From Alphaproteobacteria bacterium (GTDB taxonomy: Bacteria; Pseudomonadota; Alphaproteobacteria; Caulobacterales; Aquidulcibacteraceae): DNA of 64,000 bases. The notes beneath the pieces are model-generated. The model was not told the DNA's origin. It saw nothing but the letters and a program-made list of their open reading frames with translations, and ran no database searches. The position numbers were made by a program, and so were the translations under genes. The stretch lies in NCBI GenBank assembly GCA_027485915.1, contig JAIXQA010000001.1:62001-126000 (forward strand). The letters are read 5' to 3'. Shown in pieces: positions 28,962-38,609 of the stretch; within the stretch, counting starts at the first letter, position 1, and each line of letters begins with the position of its first letter.

Positions 28962-29260
28962 GTATCATGGATCATCATCCGCTGAATAAGGCTTTGGCTG
29001 ACGTATTAAATCACGCCAGCCCCGTGCCCGAAATGCCTGCCGCTCGCATTGAAGCTGCTGCCATGGCAGCCTTTGACGCGCAGCGGGCGTCGCGCCACGC
29101 ATGGGTGAAAACATTTGGTGCTTTGGCCGCAAGTTTGGTTCTCGGTGTTGGTGGTTTCGTCTATTATCAGTCGTGGCAGACTGAACAAAAAGCCTTGAGC
29201 GCGGATGCAGACGCCTTTGCAGAGCAATTGCTCAGCAGTGAGCTTGACTCAGAACTCTAA
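28958..29260 (+). CDS. Small single-TM protein, candidate anti-sigma factor
   Basis: 100 aa; ATGA overlap with the sigma gene; one central TM segment 'FGALAASLVLGVGGFVYY'. Confidence 0.6.
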   Translation: MSIMDHHPLNKALADVLNHASPVPEMPAARIEAAAMAAFDAQRASRHAWVKTFGALAASLVLGVGGFVYYQSWQTEQKALSADADAFAEQLLSSELDSEL

Positions 29261-29382
29261 TCCAAAGTCGATTACGGCTCCTTTCGCTAGAATATCTGGG
29301 CTTAGGTTCTTAGAGCGGTCGCACTGAAGCTTTTGTGCGCAATTGACTTCGCATCGAGTCAAACCCGCTTTAGAAGAAATGC

Positions 29383-30720
29383 ATGAGCTCAAATCTTAAT
29401 GCAGCCGTTGATCGGCTCCTGTCCCGCGCAAAATCTCTCGGTGCTGAAGCGGCTGATGCAGCCTGTGTTGACCGCAAGAGTCTGTCTGTCTCGGTCCGGC
29501 TGGGTAATCTGGAATCAGTGGAAAGTGAAGAGAGCCGCTCTGCAGGTTTACGTGTCTTGATCGGCAAGAAGCAGGCTGGGGCATCGACCTCTGATTTCAG
29601 CTTAGCGGCACTGGATGCATTGGCAGAGCGGGTTGTTGCCATGGCAAAGGCGGCTGCCGAAGATCCTTGGTGTGGCCTGCCCGAGCCCGGTGAGCTTGCG
29701 AAAGATATCGTTGACCTCGAGCTTTGGGATGACACAGAAGCCGATATTGCTGATCTGGAAGTCCGTGCTTTGGAGAGCGAAGCTGCGGCCCTGGATATCG
29801 CAGGCATTACCAATTCTGGCGGCTCGGGCGCGGAATGGGGCGCAAGTCATGTCTATTACGGGGCCAGCAACGGCTTTCGCGGTGGGTATCAGGGTACTTC
29901 TTGGGGTCTCGGCTTATCCGCCATTGCCGAGCGCGGCGATCATAAGGAGCGAGACTGGGACAGCGATTCGTGTCGCTTTTTGAAAGATTTGAAGGCTTCC
30001 GCCGTGATCGGCCGGAATGCCGGTGAACGCACATTGGCGCGCCTTGGGGCGACTAAGCTTGAAAGCTGTGTTGCGCCAGTCATTTTCGAAAATCGGGTCG
30101 CCAGTCGCCTGATCAGTTTCTTCTTAGGGGCGATCTCGGGCGCTTCGGTCGCGCGCGGGGTTTCGTTCCTGCGGGACAAATTGGGTCAGCAAGTTTTTGC
30201 GCCAAATATCCGCATAATCGACAATCCATTGGAAATAGGTGGTTGGTCGTCCCATCCCTTTGATGGCGAAGGCCTGCCAGTAGCGGCCCGTGATTTGGTG
30301 ACGGATGGCGTGCTTCAGACCTGGCTACTTAATCGTGCGAGCGCTAAACAATTGGGTTTGAAGTCAACGGGCCATGCCAGCTTGAACCCCGGCGGCGCAC
30401 CGGGCATTGGATCCAGCAATGTGACGGTTATGCCTGGTGAATATGATCTGCTAGGGCTGCAGGCGCATGCTGGCACCGGTCTGTTAGTGATTGAAACGCT
30501 TTCGCCTAGTTTCAACCCGAACACGGGCGATTATTCGGTGGGTGTCTCTGGTCTTTGGTTCGAGAATGGCACGATCGTACGCCCCGTCAACGAAATCACG
30601 GTGGCCGGCAATATGCTTGACATGTATGGCAAACTAATCCCCGGCAATGATTATGATGGCCGAGCTTCGCTGCAATGTCCTAGCCTTTTGGTGCCTGCCA
30701 TGACGATTGCCGGGGCTTAG
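29383..30720 (+). CDS. pmbA: PmbA/TldD-family metalloprotease (modulator of DNA gyrase family)
   Basis: 'SVSVRLGNLESVESEESRSAGLRVLIGKKQAGASTSDFS' and C-terminal 'GLWFENGTIVRPVNEITVAGNMLDM'. Confidence 0.95.
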   Translation: MSSNLNAAVDRLLSRAKSLGAEAADAACVDRKSLSVSVRLGNLESVESEESRSAGLRVLIGKKQAGASTSDFSLAALDALAERVVAMAKAAAEDPWCGLPEPGELAKDIVDLELWDDTEADIADLEVRALESEAAALDIAGITNSGGSGAEWGASHVYYGASNGFRGGYQGTSWGLGLSAIAERGDHKERDWDSDSCRFLKDLKASAVIGRNAGERTLARLGATKLESCVAPVIFENRVASRLISFFLGAISGASVARGVSFLRDKLGQQVFAPNIRIIDNPLEIGGWSSHPFDGEGLPVAARDLVTDGVLQTWLLNRASAKQLGLKSTGHASLNPGGAPGIGSSNVTVMPGEYDLLGLQAHAGTGLLVIETLSPSFNPNTGDYSVGVSGLWFENGTIVRPVNEITVAGNMLDMYGKLIPGNDYDGRASLQCPSLLVPAMTIAGA

Positions 30721-30723
30721 GCC

Positions 30724-31512
30724 ATGAATCTGGCGGCTGATCTTGCGCTAGCCTTGGAGGCCGCCACGGAGGCCGGTGCTGTGGCGATGCGCTATTTCGG
30801 TACCCAAATGGATGTGCGTGACAAATCCCCCAATAATCCCGTGAGTGACGCGGATTTGGCGATTGATGCGTTATTGAAAGAGCGTTTATTGGCTAAACGA
30901 CCCGATTATGGCTGGTTGTCAGAAGAGACCGTCGATGATCAATCGCGCCAAACGGCCCGTTTTTGTTGGGTTGTCGACCCGATTGATGGCACCCGCGCTT
31001 TCATTAAGGCCAAGCCACATTTTACCGTTTGCATCGGACTATTGTTCGATAGCCAGCCCGTTGTGGGTGTGGTGTTTAATCCTGCGACCGGGGAAATGTT
31101 TGACGCCTTTCAAGGCGGTGGCGCACGCCTGAATGGCGTGGCAATCCAACCCAGCAAAGTCGATCAATTAGAAGGATGCGCCATGTTAGGTGATCCTGGC
31201 ATGTTCCGTCACCCTGCTTGGCCCAAGCCTTGGCCAGAGATGGACGTGGTATCGCGCAACTCCATTGCTTATCGGATGTGCTTGGTTGCCGCAGGGCACT
31301 ATGATGGTGCCATAGCCTTGTCGGCCAAGAGCGATTGGGACTTAGCGGCAGCTCATGTGATCGTGGAGGAGGCAGGCGCACTGGCAACCACCCATGAAGG
31401 TGCAGCCTTTGTTTACAATCAGCTAGTACCTCTCCAGAAAAGCTTGGTGGTTGCAGGCAAACCGCTGCATCCCCAACTGATTGAACGCGTCCACCATGTA
31501 AAACTGTCGTGA
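30724..31512 (+). CDS. Inositol monophosphatase family / 3'(2'),5'-bisphosphate nucleotidase-like (CysQ-like)
   Basis: 'NPVSDADLAIDALLKERLL..RPDYGWLSEET', 'FCWVVDPIDGTRAFIK', 'KSDWDLAAAHVIVEEAGA'. Confidence 0.93.
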   Translation: MNLAADLALALEAATEAGAVAMRYFGTQMDVRDKSPNNPVSDADLAIDALLKERLLAKRPDYGWLSEETVDDQSRQTARFCWVVDPIDGTRAFIKAKPHFTVCIGLLFDSQPVVGVVFNPATGEMFDAFQGGGARLNGVAIQPSKVDQLEGCAMLGDPGMFRHPAWPKPWPEMDVVSRNSIAYRMCLVAAGHYDGAIALSAKSDWDLAAAHVIVEEAGALATTHEGAAFVYNQLVPLQKSLVVAGKPLHPQLIERVHHVKLS

Positions 31513-31519
31513 GGAACGA

Positions 31520-31780
31520 ATGGAACGTAAATCCAGCCCAAAGAGACAATTGCTCCACCTCGTGATTGGTGGAGAAGTTCAAGACTTAGAGGATGTTGAG
31601 TTTCGCGATCTGAAAGCGATGGACTTTGTTGGGGCCTATCCCAATTATGCCGAGGCCCGTGATGCTTGGAAGAGCGCATCACAGCGGACAGTGGATAACG
31701 CCCATATGCGTTACTTTGTTATCCATGCGCATCGTTTGATCGATCCAAACGGGCCAACCCCGGATGAAGACGATCACTAA
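31520..31780 (+). CDS. DUF4170 family protein
   Basis: 86 aa; 'QLLHLVIGGEVQDLEDVEFRDLKAMDFVGAYPNYAEARDAWKSASQRTVDNAHMRYFVIHAHRLIDP'; follows cysQ as in other alphaproteobacteria. Confidence 0.88.
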   Translation: MERKSSPKRQLLHLVIGGEVQDLEDVEFRDLKAMDFVGAYPNYAEARDAWKSASQRTVDNAHMRYFVIHAHRLIDPNGPTPDEDDH

Positions 31781-33593
31781 GGCTCCTGTCACGCAATCGG
31801 ACGCAAGCACCGATCTAATCAAGCGGTTTTGGTCAGGTTGGCTGGTACCGCATGCAGCCGTCTTGCTTTTGGCGACTTTGTTAATGGCTGTAGTCGCGGC
31901 CGCTTCAGCATCTTATCCGTGGTTGTTTGGTCAAGTGATTGACGCCTTAGCCACGCTGAGTGCGGGCTCAAGCACCGGTGAAAAGGGCGAGCCAGCTTGG
32001 ATGGCCCCAGCGGCCATGGCAACCATCGGGCCCGTAGCGATTATTGTGGCAACGATGATCAAGGGCATTGCGCTTTATGCATCGACCGTCTTGACCAATC
32101 GAGTGGCATTGGCCGCTACGACAAAGCTTCAACAAGACCTGTTCGCAAAGCTTTTGACTTTAGATTTCGCCAGGCTCAGCTCCGAGCCATCGGGGGCATT
32201 TTCCGCGCGCTTCTTAAATGACATAAATGCGGTCCGTGAAGCCGTGCTTCGGGCGGCTAACAGCCTTGTCCGGGATATTCTGACATTAGTTGGCGTTGTT
32301 GGTGTGATGATCATCGGCGATTGGCAATTGGCCGTCGTCTGCCTTGTCATCCTACCGTTGGCCATTGGCCCGGTATCGATGATTGGGGCGAGGCTTCGCA
32401 AAACTGCCGCCCGAGCGCAGCATCAAGCGGCAGATTTAGCCGGCGTGGTTGAAGAAAGCCTAGGCGGCATACGTTTGGTGAAGACTTATGGCTTGGAGAA
32501 GGCCGAAAGTAGTCGAGTAGGGGCGTCGCTTTCCACTAGAATGTCACTTTTACTCAAAATGGCAGAGCAAAAGGGCAGGGTAGATCCCATCCTCGAAGTA
32601 TTAGGCGGACTTGCCATTGCTGGCGTCTTTGCGTTTGCGGGTTTCCGCATCACCCAAGGGGCGGCAAGTGTTGGTACATTGACCGCCTTTATTGCCTCAT
32701 TGCTATTGGCCGCGCAGTCAATCCGTAGTTTAGGCGGGTTGAATAGCGTGCTGCAGGAAGGCTTGTCTGCCTTAGAGCGCTTCTTCTCAGTTTTGGATGA
32801 GATCCCCAGCATTGCAGACCGGGAAGGAGCTGTCACTCTGGCACGGGGACCGGGCCGGATTGAGTTTCAGGATGTGGGCTTTATCTGGCCCAATGGCACA
32901 ATTGGGCTGGCCCATATCCGTTTTACCGCAGAGCCGGGCCAAACCTTGGCCCTTGTTGGGCCCTCTGGTTCTGGCAAATCCACCATACTGAATTTGATCC
33001 CACGCCTGTTTGATCCAAACAGCGGGCGGGTCCTGATCGATGGGCAAGACATTGGTCAGGCGACTTTGGCCAGTTTGCGCCAGCATATTGCGTTGGTCAG
33101 CCAAGATGCCACGTTATTTGATGCCTCGATAGCCGACAATGTTGCGATGGGTCTGCCAAATGCGACCGAGGCCGCGATTCGCGACGCTTTGTCTGCTGCA
33201 GCTTGTGACTTCGTAGATCGCCTATCGGACGGACTTGCGGCTCCAGTTGGTCCGCGCGGTTCGCGTCTTTCCGGCGGAGAGCGTCAGCGGCTATCCTTGG
33301 CACGCGCGATTTTGCGCGACAGTCCAATTCTATTGTTGGATGAGCCCACAAGCGCCTTGGATTCAGATTCTGAAGCCCGTGTTCAGGAGGCGTTGGACCG
33401 TTTTGCTGCCAATCGCACAACGATTGTGGTGGCTCATCGCTTGTCGACAGTCCGCCGGGCCAATTTGATTTTAGTACTCAACCACGGTCGGATCGTGGAA
33501 ACAGGTACCCATGACCAGTTGATTGCGAAAGGGGGCTTGTATGCAGAGCTGGCCGCACGCCAATTTCAATCCACGTCTCAGGCCGAAGCTTAA
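31764..33593 (+). CDS. ABC exporter, fused permease and ATPase (MsbA/lipid-exporter-like)
   Basis: Six-TM domain plus 'LVGPSGSGKSTILNLIPRLFDP' Walker A, 'LSGGERQRLSLARAILRDSPILLLDEPTSALD'. Confidence 0.95.
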   Translation: MKTITKAPVTQSDASTDLIKRFWSGWLVPHAAVLLLATLLMAVVAAASASYPWLFGQVIDALATLSAGSSTGEKGEPAWMAPAAMATIGPVAIIVATMIKGIALYASTVLTNRVALAATTKLQQDLFAKLLTLDFARLSSEPSGAFSARFLNDINAVREAVLRAANSLVRDILTLVGVVGVMIIGDWQLAVVCLVILPLAIGPVSMIGARLRKTAARAQHQAADLAGVVEESLGGIRLVKTYGLEKAESSRVGASLSTRMSLLLKMAEQKGRVDPILEVLGGLAIAGVFAFAGFRITQGAASVGTLTAFIASLLLAAQSIRSLGGLNSVLQEGLSALERFFSVLDEIPSIADREGAVTLARGPGRIEFQDVGFIWPNGTIGLAHIRFTAEPGQTLALVGPSGSGKSTILNLIPRLFDPNSGRVLIDGQDIGQATLASLRQHIALVSQDATLFDASIADNVAMGLPNATEAAIRDALSAAACDFVDRLSDGLAAPVGPRGSRLSGGERQRLSLARAILRDSPILLLDEPTSALDSDSEARVQEALDRFAANRTTIVVAHRLSTVRRANLILVLNHGRIVETGTHDQLIAKGGLYAELAARQFQSTSQAEA

Positions 33594-33599
33594 AACGGC

Positions 33600-34145
33600 C
33601 TAGTCGCGACTGACCACCAAGCGCAAACCTTGTCGAACAGGCATTTCCGGTGTGGGAGGCAAGAGCGCCGTTAGTGAAAAGCGCAGAACAGGCTTTGAAA
33701 TAGATGGTGACCGATTGATTGGCTGGAAAAGACCCAGAACGCGGTCTGCACCGGATTTATCGGTCAAGGGCAAGAACACCCACTCAACTTCCGTTCTTTG
33801 CCCAAACGCAGCGCCAAACGCGGCTGCGCGGGCCAAAGCTGGACCGGGGCCTGATATCGCGGATTCTAACAAGGCGCGGATCAGATTTCGATCCGTGCCG
33901 TGAAATAGAGTGCAAACGTCATGGTCGCGTAAATCGCGACCCGTCCAGAGCTTCAGATCGGCACCAACGGTCTTAAACGTGAAGACACCTTCGCTGGTGC
34001 GTTGCGCCAAAAAGATACGGCCAATCATAGAAGAGGCATCTTTGGACAGGGTAGAGCCTGTCTCCGATTGGTCAGCAAGCCCGTTTAAGGCCTGCCAAGA
34101 GCTCAAAAAAGCCCGGCTCTCTGGATGAAGTGCGCCGTAATGCAT
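33600..34145 (-). CDS. PAS domain-containing protein (PAS_5/PF07310-like)
   Basis: 'FLSSWQAL........ASSMIGRIFLAQRTSEGVFTFKTVGADLKLWTGRDLRDHDVCTLFHGTDR' typical of alphaproteobacterial PAS_5 proteins. Confidence 0.8.
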   Translation of the reverse strand: MHYGALHPESRAFLSSWQALNGLADQSETGSTLSKDASSMIGRIFLAQRTSEGVFTFKTVGADLKLWTGRDLRDHDVCTLFHGTDRNLIRALLESAISGPGPALARAAAFGAAFGQRTEVEWVFLPLTDKSGADRVLGLFQPINRSPSISKPVLRFSLTALLPPTPEMPVRQGLRLVVSRD

Positions 34146-34306
34146 GTGTATTTCCTCGATTTAAGCCACTTTCTGGCTGCTTTCCGAGGTGTGGCGCAGG
34201 ACTCATGCCAAACCAGTTCGGTGACTTAATGTGTCGATACTCTCCACATGGGCGAAATTGGCGCCGGACTTGCTGGATGGACTTACAAAATTTGGGGAGT
34301 CCCACC

Positions 34307-35224
34307 ATGAGTGTTTCAGTTCGATACATCGCCGCAGCCACACTTGTCGCGGTCTTTATGGCTTCATCTGCACAAGCGGGTGGCTGCAATGGCTGTGGGA
34401 ACGGCGGTAACGGTACCACCAATATTCCGGTGGTCCAAGGTCCATCGGGTGGCTGCTGTGGCTCCGCCACGGGTCATATCATCGGCGTGCCGAACGTCTA
34501 TGTGCCAGGTCCAAGCGTAAACGTTAGCGTTGGCGGCAGCTATTTCGGCGGTACCAATGTTTTGGTCGGTGGGAACACTTATGTCGGCGGCAGCACGACC
34601 GTTGTAGGTGGCGGCGGTGGTGGCGGCGGCGTCTATATTGGCGGCGGCGGTGGCGGTGGCTTCTCTGTGCCCATGCCGGCTACCACTGGCCTAATCGATG
34701 GCTTGCAGGTTTCTGGCGGCAAAATGGAAACCGTTATGGAACAATTCCAAGACTCTCGTACGATCACTGAAACAGTAGCCATTCGCGCCGTTTGCATGGA
34801 CGACCGTGACACCCCACATCCTGCTTCGCGTACCAATGGCGATGCCAAGGTTGGTTCTGAGTTTGATGGCGAAGTCTTCCGCTGTATGGCTGGCACCCGC
34901 ATGTTGGTGACCCTTGGAAAAGTGGTGAATGGCGAGGCTAATTTTGACGGTGGCCGCACCATTTCGTGCCAAAAGGGTCAAGCCTTGTCCTACAAGGGCG
35001 ACAGGGGTGCTGTTGGTGCCGCGACAATCCAGTGCGTTGCGCAAAAGGCTGAAGCAGATTGCAACGAGCGTTCGCTGCTGCGTCGCTTCGGACCCGGCAT
35101 TAAATATGCCACCATCACCCGGACCGAGACCTTCACTAATACGCGTCAGTCGGCTACCCAACAGGCGGCTACCTATCGTGCATCGATGTTCGTCGATGGC
35201 GGCGTTGGCCAAGGTGTGTTTTGA
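34307..35224 (+). CDS. Secreted Gly/Cys-rich protein of unknown function
   Basis: Signal peptide 'MSVSVRYIAAATLVAVFMASSAQA'; Gly-rich repeat region, Cys residues; ATG 34307. Confidence 0.75.
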   Translation: MSVSVRYIAAATLVAVFMASSAQAGGCNGCGNGGNGTTNIPVVQGPSGGCCGSATGHIIGVPNVYVPGPSVNVSVGGSYFGGTNVLVGGNTYVGGSTTVVGGGGGGGGVYIGGGGGGGFSVPMPATTGLIDGLQVSGGKMETVMEQFQDSRTITETVAIRAVCMDDRDTPHPASRTNGDAKVGSEFDGEVFRCMAGTRMLVTLGKVVNGEANFDGGRTISCQKGQALSYKGDRGAVGAATIQCVAQKAEADCNERSLLRRFGPGIKYATITRTETFTNTRQSATQQAATYRASMFVDGGVGQGVF

Positions 35225-35290
35225 TCCAACGGAATATCGATCTAGTTGATCACAAGATTAGGGGCGCTGTTTCGCGCTCTTAGGGGGCTG

Positions 35291-35329
35291 AAGGGTCGCT
35301 GCATTCGCGCAGCGACCCTTTATCGTTTT
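35291..35329 (+). terminator. Rho-independent terminator after the Gly/Cys-rich protein
   Basis: AAGGGTCGCTGC attcgc GCAGCGACCCTT (12-bp perfect stem) followed by TATCGTTTT. Confidence 0.85.
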
Positions 35330-35342
35330 GGTGTGGCCTAGC

Positions 35343-35732
35343 CTAAAACGCCATGAAAAGGCAGGTCATTCCGATCCACAATAAGGCGGTTAACGACAAG
35401 ACCATACCAACCATACGGCCAAAGGATGTACCTTCTGAACGGCTCAACCCATAAGCATGTAAGGCACGTCCAATTGTCAGGCTCAAGCCTCCCACATGAA
35501 TCGCCCATAGTGGTGCGTTGGCCATGGCCATGGCCAACAAGCCAATTAAAGCGATGGGAGCCACTTCGGTCGCGTTGGCATGGGCGCGAATGGCCCGAAT
35601 CAAGGGGGGATGTCCGCCATCTCCTAGGGAAATTTTTTCACGACGGCGGTGGCCAATGACCTGCCAGATAAGTGCCAAAATGATCAGTACATTCAAACCT
35701 GTGTAGAGTGCGATGGCGGCGGATGCTGTCAT
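35343..35732 (-). CDS. MAPEG family membrane protein
   Basis: 'ALYTGLNVLIILALIWQVIGHRRREKISLGDGGHPPLIRAIRAHANATEVAPIALIGLL' typical MAPEG. Confidence 0.92.
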   Translation of the reverse strand: MTASAAIALYTGLNVLIILALIWQVIGHRRREKISLGDGGHPPLIRAIRAHANATEVAPIALIGLLAMAMANAPLWAIHVGGLSLTIGRALHAYGLSRSEGTSFGRMVGMVLSLTALLWIGMTCLFMAF

Positions 35733-35907
35733 GATAGGCCCTTCTTAAAAGCCGAAAGTGGCTGTTCATCTGGCAGATAACATTAAATCGTCATCGAAAC
35801 AGCCTTTAAGAATGAATGAAAAGGCGCATCATAAACGTGAAGTGTAAGTTTATCGGATTTCAGCACTCGGGTGATAGCCTGAGAAAAAATGGTGGGGAGG
35901 CACACAG

Positions 35908-36072
35908 ATGCCAATTATCATTGCAAGTCTTATTTTGGTTTCTTTGGGCTGTTTGGCTCTCTACCTAGGCTTAAAATTGGCGCGCGTTATGCGGGAGCAG
36001 TTCGAAGAACTTATGCCTCAACGCATGGTAGATTATTCAGGCTTTATTGAAGTTCCACGTGCGCGCGATTAA
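35908..36072 (+). CDS. Small single-TM protein, 54 aa
   Basis: Read directly: MPIIIASLILVSLGCLALYLGLKLARVMREQFEELMPQRMVDYSGFIEVPRARD*, preceded by GGGGAGG RBS-like sequence. Confidence 0.55.
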   Translation: MPIIIASLILVSLGCLALYLGLKLARVMREQFEELMPQRMVDYSGFIEVPRARD

Positions 36073-36125
36073 TCCTTTGTTTGTCTCGGACTGGCGCTGA
36101 AATTGGCTTTCAGTCATAAAGCGGC

Positions 36126-36602
36126 ATGACTCGCTTATTTGTGGATGCCGATGCCTGCCCCGTCAAAGATGAGGTCTATAAAGTCGCCGTCCGTTATGGC
36201 TTGCAGACTTTTGTCGTGGCCAATAGCTTCATCCAAATCCCAACCCACCCCTTGATCGAGAGATTGGTCGTCGATGCGGGGCCTGATGTTGCCGATGATT
36301 GGATCGCTGAACGATGTCGCACTGGCGATATTGTCATTACCCAAGACATTCCCTTGGCTGACAGGGCTTTGAAAGCTGGTGCACAGGCGATTGGCAACCA
36401 AGGCAAGCCTTTCACACGAGATTCGATTGGTTCCGCCTTGGCTGGTCGCGAGATTGGTGAACATCTCCGTGCAATGGGTGTGGCAACCTCTGGACCGCGC
36501 CCCTTTGCTGCTTCAGACCGATCCCGCTTTTTACAAGAACTGGACGCCGCAGTTCACCGGGCCAAGCGCGTTTTGGCTCTTGAGGCGGCTCAGCGGGGTT
36601 AA
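36126..36602 (+). CDS. YaiI/YqxD family (DUF188) protein
   Basis: 'LFVDADACPVKDEVYKVAVRYGLQTFVVANSF.......VDAGPDVADDWIAERCRTGDIVITQDIPLADRAL'. Confidence 0.95.
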   Translation: MTRLFVDADACPVKDEVYKVAVRYGLQTFVVANSFIQIPTHPLIERLVVDAGPDVADDWIAERCRTGDIVITQDIPLADRALKAGAQAIGNQGKPFTRDSIGSALAGREIGEHLRAMGVATSGPRPFAASDRSRFLQELDAAVHRAKRVLALEAAQRG

Positions 36603-36714
36603 CCAATTAGTGACTATAAATTCACTTGTGAATCAATTAAAAATTGTCATTGTAACCAGAGGCTTATTCCATGCGTAATCTTCGCTGAATGATGCAAACT
36701 TCAGGAGGGCCAGA

Positions 36715-36954
36715 ATGGAAATCGTCAATGGATATATGTGCCGCGACTGCACCGACGTCTCGTACGCGAAGAAGAACATCGATCCTGCCCATCCACAAGA
36801 CGGTCCTCAGCCGAGCGAGGCCACGATAAGGACCAATACTTTTGCGGACGCGGTGCAGTTTGGCGGCGCACTGCAGGGATTGAACGCGCGCCGCGAAAGC
36901 CTTTCCCAAACCGATTCCCAACCGGATCGTGCGCGCTTAAATCTTCTCGCTTAA
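36715..36954 (+). CDS. Small conserved-looking protein with N-terminal CxxC
   Basis: 79 aa MEIVNGYMCRDCTDVSYAKKNIDPAHPQDGP...; preceded by AGGAGGGCC RBS. Confidence 0.65.
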   Translation: MEIVNGYMCRDCTDVSYAKKNIDPAHPQDGPQPSEATIRTNTFADAVQFGGALQGLNARRESLSQTDSQPDRARLNLLA

Positions 36955-36969
36955 AAGTACAGCCCTTAG

Positions 36970-38511
36970 TTATTTCCAGATTGGCTTGCCGGCACCAGGC
37001 AGGCCTAACCGCCCCCATTTTTCAGTCACTGTATCAATGACCTTCTTATCCATTCGGATTTCCTCGCCCCACTCACGGTGTGTTTCGGGGTGTATTTTGT
37101 TCGTCGCATCTAGCCCGATTTTGGAGCCTAATCCGCTCTCAGGACTGGCGAAGTCCAAGTAGTCGATCGGTGTACGGTCAACTAAGGTGATATCTCGGGC
37201 AGGATCCATCCTGGTGGAGACCGCCCACATCACATCCTTCCAATCGCGCGCATTAATGTCGTCATCCACGACAATGATCCATTTGGTATACATGAATTGG
37301 CGCAAGAAAGACCATGCGCCCATCATTACCCGCTTGGCATGACCCGGATAGGCCTTCTTCATTGAGATCACAGCAATCCGGTAAGAGCACCCCTCAGGGG
37401 GCAACCAAAAGTCAGTAATTTCAGGAAATTGCTGTTGAAGAAGCGGGATAAAGACCTCATTTAAGGCTTCGCCTAGAACGGATGGCTCATCCGGTGGCCG
37501 GCCCGTAAAGGTCGACAAATAGATCGGGTCCTTGCGCATGGTGATGCAAGATACTTGGAAGATTGGGAACTTTTCGACGGAGTTGTAATAGCCTGTGTGG
37601 TCGCCATAGGGACCCTCGTCAGCAAACTCATCCAGCAGCACATGGCCTTCAATAATGATTTCGGCTTCTGCCGGGACTTCTATTGGGATGGTTTTGCAGG
37701 GGACGAGGTCCAGTTTACGGCCGCGCATGAGACCTGCGAATTGATACTCACTCAATGTGTCTGGAACAGGCGTTACAGCTGCGAGAATCGTTCCGGGGTC
37801 TGCGCCAATGACAACAGCAGCGGGCAAGGGCTCAGGCTTGGTATCTTTCCAGCGCTTATAATGTTGGGCACCGCCGCGATGGGCTAGCCAACGCATGATG
37901 GCGCGATCTTTGCCTAATTGCTGCATGCGATAAATGCCAAGATTATAATTATCTTGCCGCTTTTCGCTGGGCCCTTTGGTGACGATCAATGGCCAAGTAA
38001 TTAAAGGGGCTGGCTCTCCAGGCCAGCAGCTTTGTATGGGTAGGCGCGATAAGTCGATGTCTGCGCCCTCCCACACAACTTCTTGGCAAGGTGCTTTGGC
38101 AAAAACCCCGCCTGAAATTGTATTTGGACGCATTTGCATGACTGTTTTGGCCAAGGGCAACAGGTCAAACGCTTCTTTCAGGCCACGCGGCGGTTCTGGT
38201 TGGCGCAAAAAAGCCAAAAGTTCGCCCACCTCCCGCAGGTCCTGGGCAGTGCGGCGGTCCTTACCGTCCATGGTCACACCCATAGCGACCCGTTCCACTG
38301 TGCCAAATAAGTTGGTCAGAACAGGCATGCTCGCCTTTGAGCCATCTGCCATCAAGGCGTGTTCATACAGCGTTGCAGGCCCGCCCGTGGCCAAGAGTCG
38401 GGTCTGGATCTCCGTCATCTCCAAGACAGTCGAGACCGGTTCGCGCACGCGCACCAATTTCTGCTCGCTCTCCAACCGCGCCATGAACTCGCGCATGCTT
38501 TTATAGGCCAT
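36970..38511 (-). CDS. UbiD family decarboxylase
   Basis: '[22 protein letters not shown]..', '[68 protein letters not shown]' UbiD signature; start assigned at MAYKSM (38511). Confidence 0.95.
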   Translation of the reverse strand: MAYKSMREFMARLESEQKLVRVREPVSTVLEMTEIQTRLLATGGPATLYEHALMADGSKASMPVLTNLFGTVERVAMGVTMDGKDRRTAQDLREVGELLAFLRQPEPPRGLKEAFDLLPLAKTVMQMRPNTISGGVFAKAPCQEVVWEGADIDLSRLPIQSCWPGEPAPLITWPLIVTKGPSEKRQDNYNLGIYRMQQLGKDRAIMRWLAHRGGAQHYKRWKDTKPEPLPAAVVIGADPGTILAAVTPVPDTLSEYQFAGLMRGRKLDLVPCKTIPIEVPAEAEIIIEGHVLLDEFADEGPYGDHTGYYNSVEKFPIFQVSCITMRKDPIYLSTFTGRPPDEPSVLGEALNEVFIPLLQQQFPEITDFWLPPEGCSYRIAVISMKKAYPGHAKRVMMGAWSFLRQFMYTKWIIVVDDDINARDWKDVMWAVSTRMDPARDITLVDRTPIDYLDFASPESGLGSKIGLDATNKIHPETHREWGEEIRMDKKVIDTVTEKWGRLGLPGAGKPIWK

Positions 38512-38609
38512 GTGTCCTCCGTCCGACCTCATGTAGTCCGAGGCAGGGGTCAGGTCATCCCTGTTTTCAGTCACGTGACAGTGCGCAGATCTGTGGGAGT
38601 TGCTTAATT

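Noticed and set aside
29320-29360. TTGACT-tcgcatcg-AGTCAA dyad upstream of pmbA
   Set aside because: Only 6-bp arms, expected by chance in many intergenic regions; no regulator linkage.
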